64,000 bases of DNA from Ohtaekwangia sp. (GTDB lineage Bacteria > Bacteroidota > Bacteroidia > Cytophagales > Cyclobacteriaceae): assembly GCA_021155195.1 (NCBI GenBank), contig JAJNPV010000037.1, forward strand, positions 248,001-312,000. Direction: 5' to 3'. A program made the translations under genes and the position numbers. Under the pieces are notes generated by a model. The model worked only from the letters and a program-made list of their open reading frames with translations, did no database searches and was not told the origin of the DNA. This document shows positions 60,948-64,000 of the stretch, one piece after another. Every line of letters starts with the position of its first letter. Positions within the stretch are counted from its first letter, which is position 1.

Positions 60948-61151
60948 TTATTTTACCTCTTCGTAGTCGATGTATTCACCACCTTTTATGTGACTATCTT
61001 TATCTTTCTTTGGAGCTGAATCTACATGAACATTTCCTTGGGGCCTTTGTTGTCTTGGTTGCTGCGATGCAGCACCTACCTTAAAGAAAAACCCTCCTAC
61101 TTTATATAAAACGTAACCCACAAGGGCGAGAATGAGAAGAAACCTGGTCAT
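60948..61151 (-). CDS. DUF4834 family small membrane protein
   Basis: The 67-residue protein has one N-terminal membrane helix ('FLLILALVGYVLYKVGGFFF') and a polar tail rich in Gln, Arg and Lys, ending in 'GGEYIDYEEVK'. This is the DUF4834 pattern of Bacteroidota; function unknown. It lies between dapF and carB on the same strand. Confidence 0.85.
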   Translation of the reverse strand: MTRFLLILALVGYVLYKVGGFFFKVGAASQQPRQQRPQGNVHVDSAPKKDKDSHIKGGEYIDYEEVK

Positions 61152-61211
61152 TTGAACAATGTTTTTTTGGTAAACGCTATTTCAAAGATATTAGTTTGAA
61201 TTTATTCAACC

Positions 61212-64000
61212 TCATCGGCTTAAGTACAGATTTCGTTCAGAATAGATATTCATGAAATAATCATCCATTAAATCATCAATAAAATAGATTGCCTCTCCGG
61301 TCGACTTCATTTCTGGGCCTAATTCCTTGTTTACATCCGGGAATTTATTGAATGAGAAGACAGGAACTTTAATCGCATAGCCCTTTTTAGTTGGGTTAAA
61401 ATTAAAATCCTTCACCTTTTTATCGCCCAACATTACTTTGGTTGCATAGTTTACATACGGTTCGTCATATGCTTTGCAAATGAAAGGTACGGTGCGTGAT
61501 GCGCGTGGATTTGCTTCAATGATATATACCTTATCGTTCTTGATTGCAAACTGAATATTGATCAAGCCAACAGTTTTTAAAGCAATTGCAATTCGTTTTG
61601 TAAACGTTTCAATCTGCTTAATAACTAAATCACCAAGATTATAAGGAGGCAACACGGCATACGAATCACCAGAATGAATTCCGGCAGGTTCAATATGTTG
61701 CATGATGCCGATGATATAAACATCTTCACCATCACAAATCGCATCAGCTTCTGCCTCGATGGCATTTTCAAGAAAATGATCAAGCAACACTTTGTTTTCA
61801 GGTAAGTGCTTCCAGATATCAAGAATGTGATTCTCTAATTCCTTTTCGTTGATCACAATCTTCATACTTTGTCCACCTAACACATAGGACGGACGAACAA
61901 GAAGTGGAAACCCAATTGTTTTGGATGCTTCCAATGCTTCATCGGCATTTGTAGCCACACCAAATTCAGGATAAGGAATATTTAACTCTTTAAGGAGTGA
62001 TGAGAAACTCCCTCTGTCTTCGGCTAAATCTAATGCATCGAAGGAAGTACCCATTATTTTTATTCCGTTCTTCTGAAGTTTTTCTGCAAGCTTAAGAGCA
62101 GTTTGTCCTCCCAACTGAACGATTACACCCTCGGGCTTTTCGTGCTGAATAATATCCCAAAGATGTTCCCAGAAAACTGGTTCGAAATAAAGTTTATCGG
62201 CAATATCAAAATCTGTTGAAACTGTTTCTGGATTGCAATTAATCATGATCGCTTCATAGCCTGCTTCCTTAGCAGCCAGAATTCCATGCACACATGAATA
62301 ATCAAACTCAATTCCCTGTCCGATACGATTAGGACCTGAGCCTAGAACAATGACTTTCTTCTTATTAGTTACGATTGATTCATTCTCAGTATCGAATGAG
62401 GAATAATAGTAAGCCGTTTTCGCTTCAAACTCAGCTGCACAGGTATCCACCATTTTGTAAACACGGGTAATACCCATCTCTTTGCGTCTTGCATGCACTT
62501 CACTTTCAAAGCAATCGAATAAGTGTGCAATCTGACGATCCGCATATCCTTTCTCTTTGGCTTTGCGCATCAACTCAACGGGAATAGTTTGAAGATCATA
62601 TCCTTCAATCTCTTTTTCTATTTCAATCAACTCCCAGATTTGTTCCAGAAACCATTTATCAATTTTGGTTAAGTTCAAAATGGTTTTCATTGAGATGCCA
62701 AGTTTCATGGCATCGTAAATATGAAACAGTCTATTCCAGCTTGGATTTTTTAAACTATAAAGTAAGTCCTCCTGATCAGTTACTTCTTTGCCATCAGCAC
62801 CCAAGCCATTTCTTCTGATCTCTAATGATTGACAGGCTTTCTGTAAGGCTTCCTGAAAGTTTCTTCCAATACCCATTACTTCACCCACCGATTTCATTTG
62901 CAATCCGAGTCTGCGATCGGCTCCATGAAACTTATCAAAATTCCAGCGTGGAATTTTCACAATCACATAATCAAGTGCAGGTTCAAAATAAGCCGTGGTT
63001 GTTCCGGTGATTGCGTTTTTCAACTCATCAAGATTATAACCAATGGCAAGTTTGGCGGCAATTTTTGCAATGGGATAACCGGTAGCTTTTGAAGCCAAGG
63101 CCGAAGAGCGTGATACCCGAGGGTTAATTTCAATACCAATTATATCGTCATTCTCTGGATTCACAGAAAACTGAACATTACAGCCACCTGCAAACTTTCC
63201 GATTGCATTCATCATCCTGATTGCCAGATCGCGCATGTTTTGATAGACGGTATCGGGTAACGTCATGGCGGGAGCAACGGTAATAGAGTCGCCTGTATGA
63301 ATTCCCATCGGATCGAAATTCTCAATCGAACAGATAATAATTACGTTTCCTATTCCATCGCGCAAAAGCTCTAGCTCATATTCTTTCCAACCCATGATGC
63401 TTTGCTCAACAAGCACTTCGTGAGTAGGTGAAGCGTGCAATCCACGGTTTAGTGCCGCATCAAAATCTTCTGCTCGTTCAACAAAACCTCCACCTGTTCC
63501 ACCAAGGGTAAAAGAAGGACGTATTACAAGCGGAAATCCGATTTCCTGAGCAATTTCCTTTCCTTCCAAAAAGGAGGTAGCGGTGGCACCTTTACAAACG
63601 CCCACGCCAATTTCAAGCATTTTTAACCTGAATTTTTCGCGGTCTTCTGTGGTTTCAATCGCGTTAATATCAACACCTATAATTTTTACACCATAGTTTT
63701 CCCAGATGCCTGCTTTTTCGCAATCAATGCAAAGATTTAGTGCGGTTTGTCCACCCATTGTGGGCAACACGGCATCGATATGGTGCTTTTCAAGAATTTC
63801 GCGAATTGATTTTTTCTCTAGAGGTTTAAGATAAATGTGATCCGCAGTCACTTTATCCGTCATGATAGTTGCCGGATTTGAGTTGATTAGGATTACTTCA
63901 ATCCCTTCTTCGCGGAGGGAGCGAGCGGCTTGTGACCCGGCATAGTCAAATTCACACGCTTGACCAATAATAATAGGGCCGCTACCTATGATAAGTACGG
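61212..64000 (-). CDS. carB: Carbamoyl-phosphate synthase large subunit (5' end outside window)
   Basis: An ATG at 63863 opens 883 residues, but the frame runs on to the window edge and encodes the known N-terminal sequence ('VLIIGSGPIIIGQACEFDYAGSQA'), so the true start lies beyond 64000. Both ATP-grasp halves are present: the first ends near 62700, the second begins with 'VIVLGSGPNRIGQGIEFDYSCVH'. The C-terminal MGS-like allosteric domain of E. coli CarB (about 130 residues) is missing, since the protein ends soon after the second ATP-grasp. It makes carbamoyl phosphate for arginine and pyrimidines. Confidence 0.96.
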   Translation of the reverse strand, partial: VLIIGSGPIIIGQACEFDYAGSQAARSLREEGIEVILINSNPATIMTDKVTADHIYLKPLEKKSIREILEKHHIDAVLPTMGGQTALNLCIDCEKAGIWENYGVKIIGVDINAIETTEDREKFRLKMLEIGVGVCKGATATSFLEGKEIAQEIGFPLVIRPSFTLGGTGGGFVERAEDFDAALNRGLHASPTHEVLVEQSIMGWKEYELELLRDGIGNVIIICSIENFDPMGIHTGDSITVAPAMTLPDTVYQNMRDLAIRMMNAIGKFAGGCNVQFSVNPENDDIIGIEINPRVSRSSALASKATGYPIAKIAAKLAIGYNLDELKNAITGTTTAYFEPALDYVIVKIPRWNFDKFHGADRRLGLQMKSVGEVMGIGRNFQEALQKACQSLEIRRNGLGADGKEVTDQEDLLYSLKNPSWNRLFHIYDAMKLGISMKTILNLTKIDKWFLEQIWELIEIEKEIEGYDLQTIPVELMRKAKEKGYADRQIAHLFDCFESEVHARRKEMGITRVYKMVDTCAAEFEAKTAYYYSSFDTENESIVTNKKKVIVLGSGPNRIGQGIEFDYSCVHGILAAKEAGYEAIMINCNPETVSTDFDIADKLYFEPVFWEHLWDIIQHEKPEGVIVQLGGQTALKLAEKLQKNGIKIMGTSFDALDLAEDRGSFSSLLKELNIPYPEFGVATNADEALEASKTIGFPLLVRPSYVLGGQSMKIVINEKELENHILDIWKHLPENKVLLDHFLENAIEAEADAICDGEDVYIIGIMQHIEPAGIHSGDSYAVLPPYNLGDLVIKQIETFTKRIAIALKTVGLINIQFAIKNDKVYIIEANPRASRTVPFICKAYDEPYVNYATKVMLGDKKVKDFNFNPTKKGYAIKVPVFSFNKFPDVNKELGPEMKSTGEAIYFIDDLMDDYFMNIYSERNLYLSR

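Noticed and set aside
1..64000. CRISPR arrays, tRNA or rRNA genes, insertion sequences
   Set aside because: None of the expected repeat spacing, cloverleaf sequences or transposase motifs was seen on reading through the window.

Overview
The window looks like chromosomal DNA of a Bacteroidota bacterium, most likely a Cytophagales/Flexibacter-type gliding or soil/aquatic organism. The evidence is moderate AT content, many Bacteroidota-specific families (DUF4834, a bacterial GGGP synthase, the MMPL/acyltransferase/methyltransferase fusion, split DUF4331 proteins), an SecA without the zinc tail, and an aryl-polyene (flexirubin-type) pigment locus. I see no phage, IS element, CRISPR array, rRNA or tRNA.

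Region 1 (3-3099, + strand): the 3' end of an RND/MMPL exporter and an unrecognised secreted protein.

Region 2 (3103-27885, all - strand): one 25-kb, tightly packed, probably co-transcribed aryl-polyene/flexirubin gene cluster, read from a tyrosine ammonia-lyase (27885) down to an AMP ligase (3103). TAL would make p-coumarate from tyrosine and the PaaK-like ligase would activate it. AcpS would arm two ACPs. Three complete ketosynthases, a chain-length-factor-like KS, a half-size KS-like protein, a FabG ketoreductase and two hotdog dehydratases would extend the polyene. A flavin halogenase-like enzyme, a CrtI-like oxidoreductase, a methyltransferase domain and a glycosyltransferase may decorate it. 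Acyltransferases, a thioesterase and a C45 Ntn-hydrolase may release or esterify it. An MMPL pump, a LolA-like carrier and a lipoprotein may move it to the outer membrane. No dialkylresorcinol (darA/darB) genes are in the window. Oddities are a caspase-like protein in mid-operon, an apparent frameshift at an A10 run splitting a GT2-DUF2062 protein, and a thioesterase with no ordinary start codon before its conserved N-terminus.

Region 3 (28010-40782, + strand): ileS (with a short repeat inserted in the coding frame), lspA, a PLP enzyme with a long N-terminal extension, free-Met-sulfoxide reductase, a membrane-anchored MutS-like ATPase, a secreted beta-rich protein, a Crp-like regulator with a haloalkane-dehalogenase-like hydrolase, a Tat-exported aminotransferase and a small membrane protein; it ends at a hairpin terminator.

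Region 4 (40889-45569): an ECF sigma factor and RskA-like anti-sigma factor (+) face a - strand set of fasciclin protein, DUF4331 split over two exported proteins and a TPR lipoprotein. The layout recalls the mycobacterial SigK/RskA-fasciclin regulon.

Region 5 (45570-64000): two tiny membrane ORFs, a basic secreted protein, deoC, gapN-like ALDH and acyP on the + strand. These meet, tail to tail, a long - strand series: GGGP synthase, two small envelope proteins, Na/Pi cotransporter, M20 amidohydrolase, galK-galT, a SPOR-like lipoprotein, secA, dapF, a DUF4834 protein and a 5'-truncated carB.
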